NCBI GenBank assembly: GCA_964581115.1
Contig: CAZOMY010000014.1
Location: forward strand, 1-64,000
Source of the DNA: 2-02-FULL-55-14 sp964581115
Lineage (GTDB): Bacteria; Bacteroidota; Ignavibacteria; UBA10030
Direction: 5' to 3'
Length of the DNA: 64,000 bases
Below the pieces are notes generated by a model. It saw nothing but the letters and a program-made list of their open reading frames with translations. It was not told the DNA's origin and did no database searches. A program made the position numbers and the translations under genes. How positions within the stretch are numbered: the stretch's first letter is position 1; every line of letters begins with the position of its first letter. Below are positions 33,922 to 42,479 of the stretch, piece after piece.

Positions 33922-36036
33922 TTACGAACCGATCGAGATCGTGATGGAGAGATTCCGAGGCAACCCCGGTTCGCGGTAAGCCGGGGCGACGGCGTTCCCC
34001 AACGATGCAAGGATCGGACGGCTGGTCGGATTGACAAAGGCGCCGGCGGTGTACGTCGCGTCGAAGAGATTCCGAATGTCACAACGGATCGTTGCGTTCA
34101 CGCCGAACATCGGTCGCTCCCACGCGATCGCGGCGTCGACCACCGTCGAAGCTGGAATACCGAGCGAATTCGCGTCGTCCGCACTCATCGAGCCCACCCT
34201 GCGTCCGCTCAGCTCCACCGCCCATCCTTCCCACGCCGGAAAGCGGATCCTCCCGGCAATGAGATGCGTCGGGATCCCCGGAACCGTGTTGCCGGAGAAT
34301 GATCCCGTCGTCGACTCATACTCCCGATAGCGCCCCTTCATCGCAGTGGCCGAGATCGAGGCCTCTGCGCCTTCCGGGGAGCGGACCGTTGCGGATACTT
34401 CGAAGCCATTGCGCTGCGAACGCCCCGCAGAAAGGAACCACGCGCCGCCGTTGATGGGAACGATCTCGTTGCGGACCTCGATATGGAACAGTGCGGCCGA
34501 TGCCGATACCTGCCAACGACCCTCCAGCGGTGTGTGGATACGGTGGCCAAGTTCGACCGTCGTCGAGATCATCGGCTTGAGCAACGGATTCAGGTCGGTC
34601 GCTCCGACGCCGGGGGGCGGGTCGACCTCGTTGAAGGCCGGCACCTCGAGTCCGCCGCTGACCGACGCAAAAGCGGTCTGCTGATCGTCGAGCTTCCACG
34701 AGACCCCGACGTGCGGCGTAAGATGCTCAAAGAGCAGTTCCTCGATGCGGGGGATGAGCGTAATGCCCGCCGGAAAGACAGACGATCGGTATCGTTGGCG
34801 GTCGAAGCGCACGCCTGCCGAAACGGTCCACTCGTCGGAGACCGCCATCGAAGCGTCTGCAAACACGCCGAAGCTCATCGCGCGCTCCGCCTTGTTCGTC
34901 CTCAATGAGTCGCCTCGCTCGCCGTTCACGAGCGAATAGAACTGGCTGCCTCCATCCTGTCCGCTGCCGTCCATGCCGACGGCGATCACCGAAGCTGAAG
35001 TGACCAGCCAGCGCCAGACGGCGCCTCCTCCGCCGACCCACCGCTGGAATTCCCGGTATGTGTTCCGTTCAGACCGCGTCAGCGCCTTCGGTCCAAGAAA
35101 TGCCGATACCGACACCGTGTGCTCTCCGCCGAAAGCTTGTGAGACCTGGATGGACGAGAGACCGACGAGATTGTCGCGCCGCTCCCGACGTTGAGCATAA
35201 ACCGGGTCCGCCAGAGAGGGATCGGCGGCGGCTTCGGGATCGGTCAGCGCGCCGGGAATGCCAAACCGATGTCGCGTCAGCCCCATCGTGGCCCGGACCC
35301 GGAACCCCATTGCAGTACGCGCAATGGCAACGGCGTAAATACTTGCCGCTTCGACCGCCGAATTCTGGCGCCACCCCTCAAGGACCAGGCTTCCGCCAGA
35401 GACTGTGAGACTTCCCCCGGAAAAGGGGAGACCGACGCGCCCCATGATCTTGCGAGATCCGAATGAACCCCCGGATCCCGAAAGCGACCAAGAGGTCGTC
35501 TCGCCGGGTTCCAATGATTCGACGTTCACGATCCCTCCCGACGCATTGCCGAAGAGTGCTGAGGCGTTCGTGCGCAGGACTTCGACCTTTCCTCCTTGAA
35601 TGAACGTCAACAGGTCGGGCGACGTCCTTCCGTCCGGTTCCGTGACCGGAATGCCGTCGATCAAGACCTTCACGCCGCGGATCGTTCCCGAGTTCGAGCG
35701 GTCTCCGTTCCCCCGGGCGCCGAAACCACGAATGGTCAGTCGCAGGTCGGTGCCCCCCGACCGGCTGGTTGCGAATACGCCGGGAACGGCTTCAAGTGCG
35801 GCGGCGAGTGCGTCGTTCCGGGTCGAAGCGGTTAGCCCGATCGAAACGACCGTGGCTGAATAGGGGAGCCGGGTGGGGTCCATGCCGGCCCGGGTTTCGA
35901 TGACAGTGACCTCATCGACAGAATAGGTGCGCGCTGAATCGGCCGGTTCTTGAGCACTCGCCGCTAGCGAAGAGAGAGCCAAGTACAGAAGGGACCTCAG
36001 AACCGTGTTGAAGCCCGCATTAAATTCCAGTATCAT
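33922..36036 (-). CDS. TonB-dependent outer-membrane receptor
   Basis: A 704-residue receptor without the regulatory domain seen in the other TonB receptor. After the signal peptide (ending A-A-S-A-Q near residue 28) come a TonB-box-like Y-S-V-D-E-V-T-V, the plug (I-R-G-F-G-A-R-G, V-L-I-D-G-I-P-V-T-E-P-D-G-R) and a barrel of about 550 residues. The end is I-S-I-G-S, not a terminal aromatic. Plug features resemble those of siderophore/FecA-like receptors (inference). I chose ATG 36036, which puts the signal peptide at the N-terminus; longer frames to 36069 or 36135 are possible. It is convergent with the GT39-like gene and divergent from the tRNA and pilus region, with a period-7 array upstream. 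Confidence 0.85.
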   Translation of the reverse strand: MILEFNAGFNTVLRSLLYLALSSLAASAQEPADSARTYSVDEVTVIETRAGMDPTRLPYSATVVSIGLTASTRNDALAAALEAVPGVFATSRSGGTDLRLTIRGFGARGNGDRSNSGTIRGVKVLIDGIPVTEPDGRTSPDLLTFIQGGKVEVLRTNASALFGNASGGIVNVESLEPGETTSWSLSGSGGSFGSRKIMGRVGLPFSGGSLTVSGGSLVLEGWRQNSAVEAASIYAVAIARTAMGFRVRATMGLTRHRFGIPGALTDPEAAADPSLADPVYAQRRERRDNLVGLSSIQVSQAFGGEHTVSVSAFLGPKALTRSERNTYREFQRWVGGGGAVWRWLVTSASVIAVGMDGSGQDGGSQFYSLVNGERGDSLRTNKAERAMSFGVFADASMAVSDEWTVSAGVRFDRQRYRSSVFPAGITLIPRIEELLFEHLTPHVGVSWKLDDQQTAFASVSGGLEVPAFNEVDPPPGVGATDLNPLLKPMISTTVELGHRIHTPLEGRWQVSASAALFHIEVRNEIVPINGGAWFLSAGRSQRNGFEVSATVRSPEGAEASISATAMKGRYREYESTTGSFSGNTVPGIPTHLIAGRIRFPAWEGWAVELSGRRVGSMSADDANSLGIPASTVVDAAIAWERPMFGVNATIRCDIRNLFDATYTAGAFVNPTSRPILASLGNAVAPAYREPGLPRNLSITISIGS

Positions 36037-36125
36037 TGGTGGTGTGAGGACGTTTGCATGACCGGGCATGTCGGAACAGATGGCTCCCTGCCAAAGTTCT
36101 CCTCGTGCACCCAACCCACAATTCT

Positions 36126-36174
36126 CAATCTTCAATCTTCAATCTTCAATTTTCAATTTTCAATTTTCAATTCT
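36126..36174. repeat. Period-7 array (CAATCTT type) before a tRNA
   Basis: Seven units in perfect register: three CAATCTT, three CAATTTT, one CAATTCT. It ends two bases before the tRNA gene and lies in the upstream region of the divergent TonB receptor gene. Confidence 0.85.
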
Positions 36175-36176
36175 GA

Positions 36177-36250
36177 GGGCCCTTAGCTCAGCTGGTTAGA
36201 GCGGCGGACTCATAATCCGTTGGTCGCAGGTTCAAGTCCTGCAGGGCCCA
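36177..36250 (+). tRNA. tRNA with CAU anticodon, probably tRNA-Ile2
   Basis: A complete cloverleaf: acceptor GGGCCCT / AGGGCCC (36177-36183, 36243-36249), D-arm GCTC...GAGC, anticodon stem GCGGA / TCCGT with loop CTCATAA, and T-arm GCAGG-TTCAAGT-CCTGC; discriminator A at 36250. The CCA end is not encoded. The body, notably C-T-T-A-G-C-T-C-A, A-C-T-C-A-T-A-A-T-C and T-T-G-G-T-C-G-C, resembles the minor isoleucine tRNA whose CAU is modified to lysidine, so tRNA-Ile2 is preferred over elongator tRNA-Met. Confidence 0.9.
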
Positions 36251-36390
36251 CAATGGAAGTAAAAAGTATAAGATACAAAGTCGGAAGAAGCATGAGTAAC
36301 ATTGAAGGCGCAATTGAGGCGGGCCCGCCAGAGGCCCAAGATGTTGGTTCGAACCGACGATCCACAGCAGCAGGGCCAAGGGTCGACAGG

Positions 36391-36419
36391 TTGACACAAT
36401 GGCCGAAAAGAAGTACACT
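36391..36419 (+). promoter_or_regulatory. Sigma-70-like promoter of the pilus locus
   Basis: TTGACA (36391-36396), a 17-bp spacer and TACACT (36414-36419) form a standard -35/-10 pair 54 nt before the PilC/GspF start. It differs from the TAnnTTTG promoters of the phosphate genes. The other bases of 36251-36472 hold no gene I can support. Confidence 0.6.
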
Positions 36420-36472
36420 CCGTTACTATGACATGTCTTGGGCAATCCGGCTCAAGTACTAAGTGAGGTCGT

Positions 36473-37843
36473 ATGGCGGAATTCCGAGTTGAAGGACTGA
36501 CACCTTCGGGCAAGGCCATCTCCGGCGTGATCAACGCCGAGGACAAGAAGACGGCCAAGAAGCGGGCCGAAGAGATGGCCCGTGAGAGGAAGTTCAAGGT
36601 CACCGCGATCCATGAACGCGTCAGCTTTCTCTACCGGGTTCAAAAAGGAAAAGAAAAGCCGATCGACGGCGAACAGAAGGCCTTCACGCCCGACGAGGTG
36701 CGCATAGCCCTCGAAAAGATGGGCTACAAGGTCCAGTATGTCCGGAAGAAGCTGTTCGGCAACAAACTCAAGCCGGCCCCGCCGGTGGAGGTCATCTCCT
36801 TTGTGCGCATCAGCACCGACCTGATGCGTCAGAAGCTCCCGTTCAACGAGGTGATGCAGCTGTTGATCAACGACATTCCCAACCCGATCCTGCGCGATTG
36901 CCTCAAGGAGATCAACCTCGAGCTCAAGCAGGGAAAAGACTCTGAAAAGGTCTTTCTGAAGCACCAGGTGGTCCTCGGTAAGTTCACCGCCAACATGCTC
37001 GGCCTTGCGTCGAAGAGCGGCAACATGGTCGAGATCTACGAGAGCACGGCCAAGTTCCTCGAACGGAACGCCCAGTTCAAGAAATCGGTCCGCCAGGCCC
37101 TCATCATGCCGTTGGTCACGTTGTTCGTACTGTTCCTTGCCGTGATGTTCTATGTGGCGTATATCTTCCCGGCGACGGCAGAGATGTTCGTGAAGTTCAA
37201 GATCGAGCTTCCGCCGATGACGAAGGCCACGCTGGCGTTCAGCGATTGGCTGCTCGACAATATCATTCTTGTTTCCCTGGCGATCATCATCCCCATCGTG
37301 GCGTTCGCGCAGTGGGCGCGAACGGAGCGGGGTCAGTTCTTGATGGCCCAATACATGCTGAAGGTCCCGGTCGTCGGTTCGCTCTTCCATAAGACGGCTA
37401 TCGAGATCTTCTGCCGTGTCTTCTACGCGCTCTACAGCGGTTCGGGCGAGAACATCGAGGTCATCCGCATGGCGGCGGAAGCGTGCGGCAACAAGTACAT
37501 GGAGCATCGGATCAAAACCGTGGCCATTCCGCTGATGCTCGAAAAAGGAAAGAGTCTCACCGAGGCCTTCCAGGCCAGCGGAGTGTTCACTGAGACCGCC
37601 ATCTCCCGGCTCACGTCGGGGGCTGAGACCGGCACGGTCAAGAACACGGCCATCCAACTGGCCGAATACTACGAGAAAGAGACCACGTACCGGCTGGCGA
37701 ACGTCGTCCAGCTGATCGAGTTGTCGGTGCAGATGGTGATCATGATCGTCCTGACGGGCCTGACGCTCGTCTCGTCGGAAACGGCCACCGTCAAGCCCAA
37801 GGCCCCCGGCGGCCTCCTGTCATTGTTCGCCGGCTGGTTCTGA
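36473..37843 (+). CDS. PilC/GspF-type inner-membrane platform protein
   Basis: A 456-residue platform protein of type IV pilus / type II secretion systems. Two T2SS-F domains are expected (about 105-230 and 300-445), with hydrophobic segments near residues 209-230, 263-282 and 415-435. Conserved features include A-L-I-M-P-L-V-T, L-P-P-M-T-K and G-A-E-T-G-T-V-K. It organises the assembly ATPases at the membrane. The first 100 residues form a charged N-terminal extension (A-E-F-R-V-E-G-L-T-P-S-G-K) seen in longer GspF proteins. The ATG is preceded by GTGAGG. The PilB/GspE gene follows after 30 nt, so assembly ATPase and platform are one unit. Confidence 0.9.
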   Translation: MAEFRVEGLTPSGKAISGVINAEDKKTAKKRAEEMARERKFKVTAIHERVSFLYRVQKGKEKPIDGEQKAFTPDEVRIALEKMGYKVQYVRKKLFGNKLKPAPPVEVISFVRISTDLMRQKLPFNEVMQLLINDIPNPILRDCLKEINLELKQGKDSEKVFLKHQVVLGKFTANMLGLASKSGNMVEIYESTAKFLERNAQFKKSVRQALIMPLVTLFVLFLAVMFYVAYIFPATAEMFVKFKIELPPMTKATLAFSDWLLDNIILVSLAIIIPIVAFAQWARTERGQFLMAQYMLKVPVVGSLFHKTAIEIFCRVFYALYSGSGENIEVIRMAAEACGNKYMEHRIKTVAIPLMLEKGKSLTEAFQASGVFTETAISRLTSGAETGTVKNTAIQLAEYYEKETTYRLANVVQLIELSVQMVIMIVLTGLTLVSSETATVKPKAPGGLLSLFAGWF

Positions 37844-37873
37844 CCGTCCGCGTGACGGTCCGGAGGATGAGGC

Positions 37874-39667
37874 ATGCCAGAGATCGACATTACCGATAAG
37901 ATCGGATATACACTCCTCAAAAAGGGGATCATCGACTTCGAGACGCTCGAGAAGTCGCTGAAGATGAAGGATTCCGAGGAGAACAAGAAGAACCGGAAGA
38001 ACCTCGGTCAGATCCTCGTGTCGGAGTTCGGCGCCGATCACGATGCCGTCTTCCGCGAGGTCGCCAACCTGTACGCGTTCCGCGAGATCTTCCTGAACGA
38101 CGAGAAGATCGACGAGGCCCGCATCGCGTTCATCAAGAAATTCGTCGACGCCCTGTCGGATCAGCAGCGGGAGATGATGTCGGCGGCGAAGATGCTTCCG
38201 TTCAAGTGGGATGAGCGCCAGACGGACAAGCTCATCATCGTGGCCGCCGACCCGACCGATCGCAATCTGCCGGTCGTTGCCCGGTCGTTCAACGTCAAGA
38301 AATACGAGATCTGCTACGTACGGCTGAAGGACCTCCAGAGCCTCCTCGAGCGTGTTGCTCCGAAACAGAATGAATTCCTCAAGATGCTTGACGTCGAGGA
38401 GTCGATCGACGAAGGCGCGATGAGCAAGGAGGACACCGAGGTCGACGAGGACGCGCTCGAAGCTGAGATCAACAAGAGCGCCCTTGTGAACCTGTTCGAG
38501 GGCTGTATCGTCGAGGCGGTCCGTCGGGATGTCTCGGACATTCACATCGTCGCGGCCGAGGGGAACAGGACCAATTTCATGTTCCGGGTCGACGGCAATC
38601 TGCAGCTCTGGCATTGCCAGGAGAACACACTGCCCGAGGCGGTCATGGCGGTCATCAAGGACCGCACGAAGAACGTCGACCGGTTCGAGCGCGAGATGTC
38701 GCAGGACGGCTTCATCCAGCGGGTCATCGACGGACACCAGCTCCGGTTCCGCGTGTCGATCATGCCGATCGTCACCACCGAGTTCAAGCACAAGTTCGAG
38801 AGCGTCGTCATTCGCGTGCTCGACGACCGTAAGGTCATCACCGACCTGAACAAGCTGGGACTTCAGGGGCCCGCCAGGAACTTCTTCTACAAGGCCATCA
38901 GCAAACCGCAGGGCATCGTCATCCTCACCGGCCCCACAGGTTCCGGTAAGTCGACGACCCTGATCGCGGCGCTCTACCAGGTCATCGACCCGACGGTCAA
39001 CGTCCTCACGATCGAGGAGCCGGTCGAGTACATCATCAAGGGGGCGCGCCAGCTCAAGATCGGCCCGAAGATGGGCTTCGAGCAGGCGATTCGCGGTATC
39101 CTGCGTCACGACCCCGATATCGTGCTCGTCGGTGAGATGCGCGACAAGGTCACGGCCGAGACGGCCATCAAGCTGGCCAACACGGGCCACCTGGTCTTCT
39201 CAACGCTCCATACCAACGACGCCCCGAGCGCTGTCGCCCGTCTCTATAAGATGGGCATCGAGCCGTTCCTGATCGCGTACGCCATCAACATCATCGTCGC
39301 CCAGCGACTCATCCGGACGCTGTGCAAGATCTGCAAGGCGCCCATCGAGGAGGGGGACAAAGAGGACCTGCTCAAGTTCGGATTCACGGAGGATGACCTC
39401 GCCCAGCACACCTTCTACAAGCCGGTCGGATGCGACAAGTGCAGCGGTGGCTGGAAGGGTCGTGCGGCCATTCACGAGGCGCTGTTCTTCACGAAAGCGA
39501 TCAAGGATATCGTTCTCAACGCCGGCGACAAGGTCGACGAGAACGCGATCCGGGAGCAGGCGTCCAAAGACGGCATGTGGACGCTCCGCCGGTCGGGCAT
39601 GGAACGGATGAAGGAGGGAGTGACCGCCCTCGAAGAGGTCATCGCCTCGACGGTCGAGGATGATTGA
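37874..39667 (+). CDS. PilB/GspE-type assembly ATPase
   Basis: A 597-residue hexameric secretion/assembly ATPase. The N-terminal MshEN/T2SSE_N-like domain (about 1-150) precedes the catalytic part. Walker A is G-P-T-G-S-G-K-S-T-T (about 353-362), the Asp box and Walker B region D-P-D-I-V-L-V-G-E-M-R-D is near 413, the His box S-T-L-H-T-N-D-A follows, and a tetracysteine zinc element (C-K-I-C at about 484, C-D-K-C at about 520) is intact, which is characteristic of GspE/PilB and not PilT. It powers pilin polymerisation. The ATG has GGAGGATGAGG upstream. A strong terminator closes the unit. Confidence 0.93.
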   Translation: MPEIDITDKIGYTLLKKGIIDFETLEKSLKMKDSEENKKNRKNLGQILVSEFGADHDAVFREVANLYAFREIFLNDEKIDEARIAFIKKFVDALSDQQREMMSAAKMLPFKWDERQTDKLIIVAADPTDRNLPVVARSFNVKKYEICYVRLKDLQSLLERVAPKQNEFLKMLDVEESIDEGAMSKEDTEVDEDALEAEINKSALVNLFEGCIVEAVRRDVSDIHIVAAEGNRTNFMFRVDGNLQLWHCQENTLPEAVMAVIKDRTKNVDRFEREMSQDGFIQRVIDGHQLRFRVSIMPIVTTEFKHKFESVVIRVLDDRKVITDLNKLGLQGPARNFFYKAISKPQGIVILTGPTGSGKSTTLIAALYQVIDPTVNVLTIEEPVEYIIKGARQLKIGPKMGFEQAIRGILRHDPDIVLVGEMRDKVTAETAIKLANTGHLVFSTLHTNDAPSAVARLYKMGIEPFLIAYAINIIVAQRLIRTLCKICKAPIEEGDKEDLLKFGFTEDDLAQHTFYKPVGCDKCSGGWKGRAAIHEALFFTKAIKDIVLNAGDKVDENAIREQASKDGMWTLRRSGMERMKEGVTALEEVIASTVEDD

Positions 39668-39694
39668 CCGGCCGCTGGACGGTCTGGAAACACG

Positions 39695-39728
39695 AAGGGG
39701 CGCTCCGCAGAGCGCCCCTTGTTGTTTT
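39695..39728 (+). terminator. Rho-independent terminator after PilB/GspE
   Basis: A perfect 11-bp stem (AAGGGGCGCTC / GAGCGCCCCTT) with a CGCA loop is followed by GTTGTTTT. It stands between two convergent transcription units and could serve both. Confidence 0.92.
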
Positions 39729-39751
39729 CCATCCACACCATCTCGGCGGCT

Positions 39752-40777
39752 TCACTCATACCATTCGACGATGCTGTAATAGAGCAACCGGCCGATCCGT
39801 CTTGCGTTATCGAGCGCGGCGCTGCTGTACTTGACCTTGCCTCCCGACCCGGTTCCCTTGAGCGTCAGGTTGACCTCCTCGCCGGCGACGATCACCCCAC
39901 CGACGATCTGCGGATTCCCAAGAGCTTCGAAGTTGATGACGTTGTTCTCGCCGTAGGCCATGACCAGGCCGTACCAGGTGAAACTGCCCGAGAATTTCAC
40001 ATTGCCGTTGACGGCCAGGATCCCCCATCCGACGACATTTCCCGTGAAGCGGATGGAGAAATTTGTGTCCGGTGTGCCCACGTTGCAAACGACGATCACC
40101 GGGTTCGTCGCGCTGCCGAAGGTCCAGTTGCCCGCCACGTTGCCGGGGGTGTTGAACGTGTAGTGAGCGCTTTGTTCATACTCGGGGATGAACGAGGCGG
40201 GACTCAGCGCGTCGTCATTGACCCCGACCTTGATCGAGCCGTTGATGTTCGGCGCCACGGATGCGTCGTTCACGATCTCCGCCGAATCTGCAGAGTTGCT
40301 GACCGTGATCCCTGGAAGGTCGCCGCTGCCGACGAGCGCCGATCCGTCGGCCGTGTAGTTATGCCCGTCCACCCAGGCCTTTCCAGAGATGTTGAATTCG
40401 GAGTCGTTGCTGATCATGCCGATGGCCGACTCCGATGTCGGGAATGGCTTCGGCGTGAACAGCAACTTGACCCGCATGACATAGGTCGACTCGGCATAGG
40501 CTCCGGTCGAAACGATGTTGAGGGTGTCGCCGACGGATGTGCTGGTGACGGTATAGGAGCCCCCTTCGAACGACGCCGACGTCGGCGGGGTTGTGCCCCG
40601 GTCAATATAGCGAAGATGCCTGTTGACGGCCAGCCGGGACATGTTGCGCGCGAAGGAGTACTTGTAGTACCCGGTCTGCGCGCCGGTGAGGGCCTCGGCC
40701 GATTCCCGAAGGCTGCTGCCGATGAAGCCGAAGGCAACGGCGGTTCCGAGGATGAGAAAGAGAGCAGCACGTCCCAT
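39752..40777 (-). CDS. Pilin-like/exported protein of the pilus locus
   Basis: A 341-residue protein I do not recognise. It begins M-G-R-A-A-L-F-L-I-L-G-T-A-V-A-F-G-F, an N-terminal hydrophobic helix, and continues as a mainly beta protein with many Ser/Thr/Asn residues and stretches such as N-F-S-I-R-F-T-G-N-V and G-G-V-I-V-A-G-E-E. The first 150 residues resemble PilX/PilV-type minor pilin or polymer-forming passengers, but there is no canonical G-F-T-L-x-E prepilin cleavage motif. It is the third of three consecutive minus-strand genes whose products all start Met-Gly plus a hydrophobic helix. It is inserted between the plus-strand ATPase genes of the pilus machine, so it is likely a structural part or substrate. 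Confidence 0.65.
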   Translation of the reverse strand: MGRAALFLILGTAVAFGFIGSSLRESAEALTGAQTGYYKYSFARNMSRLAVNRHLRYIDRGTTPPTSASFEGGSYTVTSTSVGDTLNIVSTGAYAESTYVMRVKLLFTPKPFPTSESAIGMISNDSEFNISGKAWVDGHNYTADGSALVGSGDLPGITVSNSADSAEIVNDASVAPNINGSIKVGVNDDALSPASFIPEYEQSAHYTFNTPGNVAGNWTFGSATNPVIVVCNVGTPDTNFSIRFTGNVVGWGILAVNGNVKFSGSFTWYGLVMAYGENNVINFEALGNPQIVGGVIVAGEEVNLTLKGTGSGGKVKYSSAALDNARRIGRLLYYSIVEWYE

Positions 40778-40786
40778 GGGGGGCCT

Positions 40787-41389
40787 CTATTTGGTCAGAC
40801 TCAGCTGGTTGAGGTTTCGGGGGAAGATCAGTTTCTGCCAGGCGACGATCGAATATGTTGTGTCGCCGAGAGGCCCCAAGACCGCCTCGGGGCTCGCCAC
40901 CATGAATCGAACGTCGATGCCGCGGATCTTGTTCAGCGTGTCCGCGTTCGTCGAAGGTACATTGATCAGAACATTGTTCGAATCGTAGTATGAGATCCGA
41001 AACTGTACCAGCCCGAAGTTCTGGCGAAGCGACGATCCGGCCTGCACCCGGAAGAGGGGAAAGTCGCGAGGGTTGGCCGTTTCCGTTGCCTGTGCGACTG
41101 ATCCGGCCTGATACCGGTACAGAAGGGTGTCCATCGTGTTGGTGATATCCGCCCTGAAATCGAGCCGTTGCGCGTCGGCATGGAAGATCCGCTGGCCGCG
41201 GACATGGTGACCGATCTTCAGGAAGTCAAACTCGATCTGTCGGGCGAGCTCGACGGCATTGGACTGCGTCGTCACGGTGAAGGTGTTCTGGTAGAGCGTG
41301 GCGTTGATATTCGCCTGTACGCGTGCGACCGCAAGGACCAACAGGCCGAAGATGATGGCGGAGGCGATATAGTCGAGAACGGCTCCCAT
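40787..41389 (-). CDS. Pilin-like protein of the pilus locus
   Basis: A 200-residue protein with an N-terminal hydrophobic helix (M-G-A-V-L-D-Y-I-A-S-A-I-I-F-G-L-L-V-L) and a mixed alpha/beta body. The region after the helix (T-Q-S-N-A-V-E-L-A-R-Q-I-E-F-D-F) is amphipathic like the stalk of pseudopilins, and the layout recalls GspJ/PilW-type minor pseudopilins. The usual glycine-phenylalanine cleavage site and Glu5 are missing; the only candidate leader is Met-Gly. The start is 12 nt after the upstream gene's stop and the next gene follows within 9 nt, so the three are one transcript. No enzymatic motif is present. Confidence 0.65.
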   Translation of the reverse strand: MGAVLDYIASAIIFGLLVLAVARVQANINATLYQNTFTVTTQSNAVELARQIEFDFLKIGHHVRGQRIFHADAQRLDFRADITNTMDTLLYRYQAGSVAQATETANPRDFPLFRVQAGSSLRQNFGLVQFRISYYDSNNVLINVPSTNADTLNKIRGIDVRFMVASPEAVLGPLGDTTYSIVAWQKLIFPRNLNQLSLTK

Positions 41390-41401
41390 GGTCAGACCCG
41401 G

Positions 41402-41953
41402 TCAGTAGTATTTGCGGTAGACCGCAATATCGTGCATTCGGTAGGGGATGATATTGCCGTTCTGATCCTTGATCATCGAGAAGTTCTGGACGTTCACGGT
41501 GATCTTCTTGTGCCAGGTCGGCGATGTCTGCTCGACCAGGTTGTCCTCGTGCACATACTGAATCGTGTCCCGGATGATGAACCATCCGAGCCGGGGATTC
41601 CAGACCCAGCGTACATAGTCGTGATAATCGTCGACGTCGTCGAATCGCCACTGCGAACGGTACGAACCGGTTCGCGAAGAGTCCGGAAGGGAAACGCTCT
41701 CGCCCGCGTCTGGTCCGAACGAAGCATGGGCCGTCATCCCGGCGTACGTGAAGACCCGGTTGTTGTTCGTCGTCCTCTCATCGAAACTCTTCGTCTGGAT
41801 CTCATCGAGCATCGACTGTGCGTAGGAGAGGGCATTGAGGTTCGCTTCCATCTCCAGCCCCATGTTTGACGTCTGGACGATCGTCGCGTTGATCGCCAGC
41901 GTCAGCGTTGCCAGGAGCGTGAATGCTCCGATGGCCAGCATGCCTTGTCCCAT
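41402..41953 (-). CDS. Pilin-like protein of the pilus locus
   Basis: A 183-residue protein starting M-G-Q-G-M-L-A-I-G-A-F-T-L-L-A-T-L-T-L-A-I-N, a hydrophobic helix that runs into an amphipathic stretch with M-E-A-N-L-N-A-L-S-Y-A-Q-S-M-L-D-E-I, which strongly resembles the GspI/PilV minor pseudopilin pattern of many small residues and a conserved A-x-S-M-L-D-E-I-type helix. There is no Glu at position 5. It is the first gene of the minus-strand trio; a region of about 525 bp separates it from pilT on the opposite strand. Role: probable minor pilin or priming subunit, by inference. Confidence 0.65.
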   Translation of the reverse strand: MGQGMLAIGAFTLLATLTLAINATIVQTSNMGLEMEANLNALSYAQSMLDEIQTKSFDERTTNNNRVFTYAGMTAHASFGPDAGESVSLPDSSRTGSYRSQWRFDDVDDYHDYVRWVWNPRLGWFIIRDTIQYVHEDNLVEQTSPTWHKKITVNVQNFSMIKDQNGNIIPYRMHDIAVYRKYY

Positions 41954-42479
41954 TGTGAACGGATCCCTTCTGGTTCAGTCGACAGACACCGAACGGCCGA
42001 GGAGTGTGGTCTCAACCGCACAATACCGCTTCCGGGTGAGCAAACCCATGGGCTACGTCACAGCGCATCCGGTCGTCAATGGCGATACTTCGCGGGTGTC
42101 GGAACTCGACACGTCAACACATCGTAGTCATCCCCCTGCAGTATAGCAAAAAACCCTCCAATCGTGCTCCTCCTCAAAAACCTGACAATTTCGACAGTTG
42201 ACACCCATCGCCATGTCTCAGAGTGAGGTGTTGACCGACCGATGCGGATAAAATGACACAGTTGAGCCCATCGGTACCAGCGCCCACGATGATGCCCCAC
42301 CACAATGTACGCATTCCATGGCCTATTCGTCAATATTTCAGAATATCAATAACATGGTGCAATGAGTGCAACAAAGACTTTAAGGAATTTGCAATTCTCT
42401 GTGGCCTTCCGTATACTCTACCGAATTAGTCGAGAATTGGCGACTCGACCGAACATCATGAACTGACGCCTGAGTCAGT
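41954..42479. other. Long divergent regulatory region of the pilus locus
   Basis: About 525 bp, less GC-rich than its surroundings, holds no gene I can support. On the plus strand TTTGCA (42388) and TATACT (42412) with an 18-bp spacer form a plausible promoter for pilT. Two hairpins follow: GTCGAG/CTCGAC at 42429-42449 and ACTGAC/GTCAGT at 42462-42479, the latter touching the ATG. On the minus strand TATACT at 42140-42145 is a candidate -10 for the pilin-like trio. Confidence 0.55.

Noticed and set aside
36343..36358. T-arm-like sequence GTTGGTTC/GAACCGAC after the tRNA, as a second tRNA or attachment site
   Set aside because: No acceptor, D or anticodon arm surrounds it, and there is no integrase nearby.
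36452..39190. Long minus-strand frames opposite PilC/GspF and PilB/GspE
   Set aside because: Both are rich in Arg/Asp/Val/Leu with no motifs, while the opposite strand encodes textbook secretion proteins.
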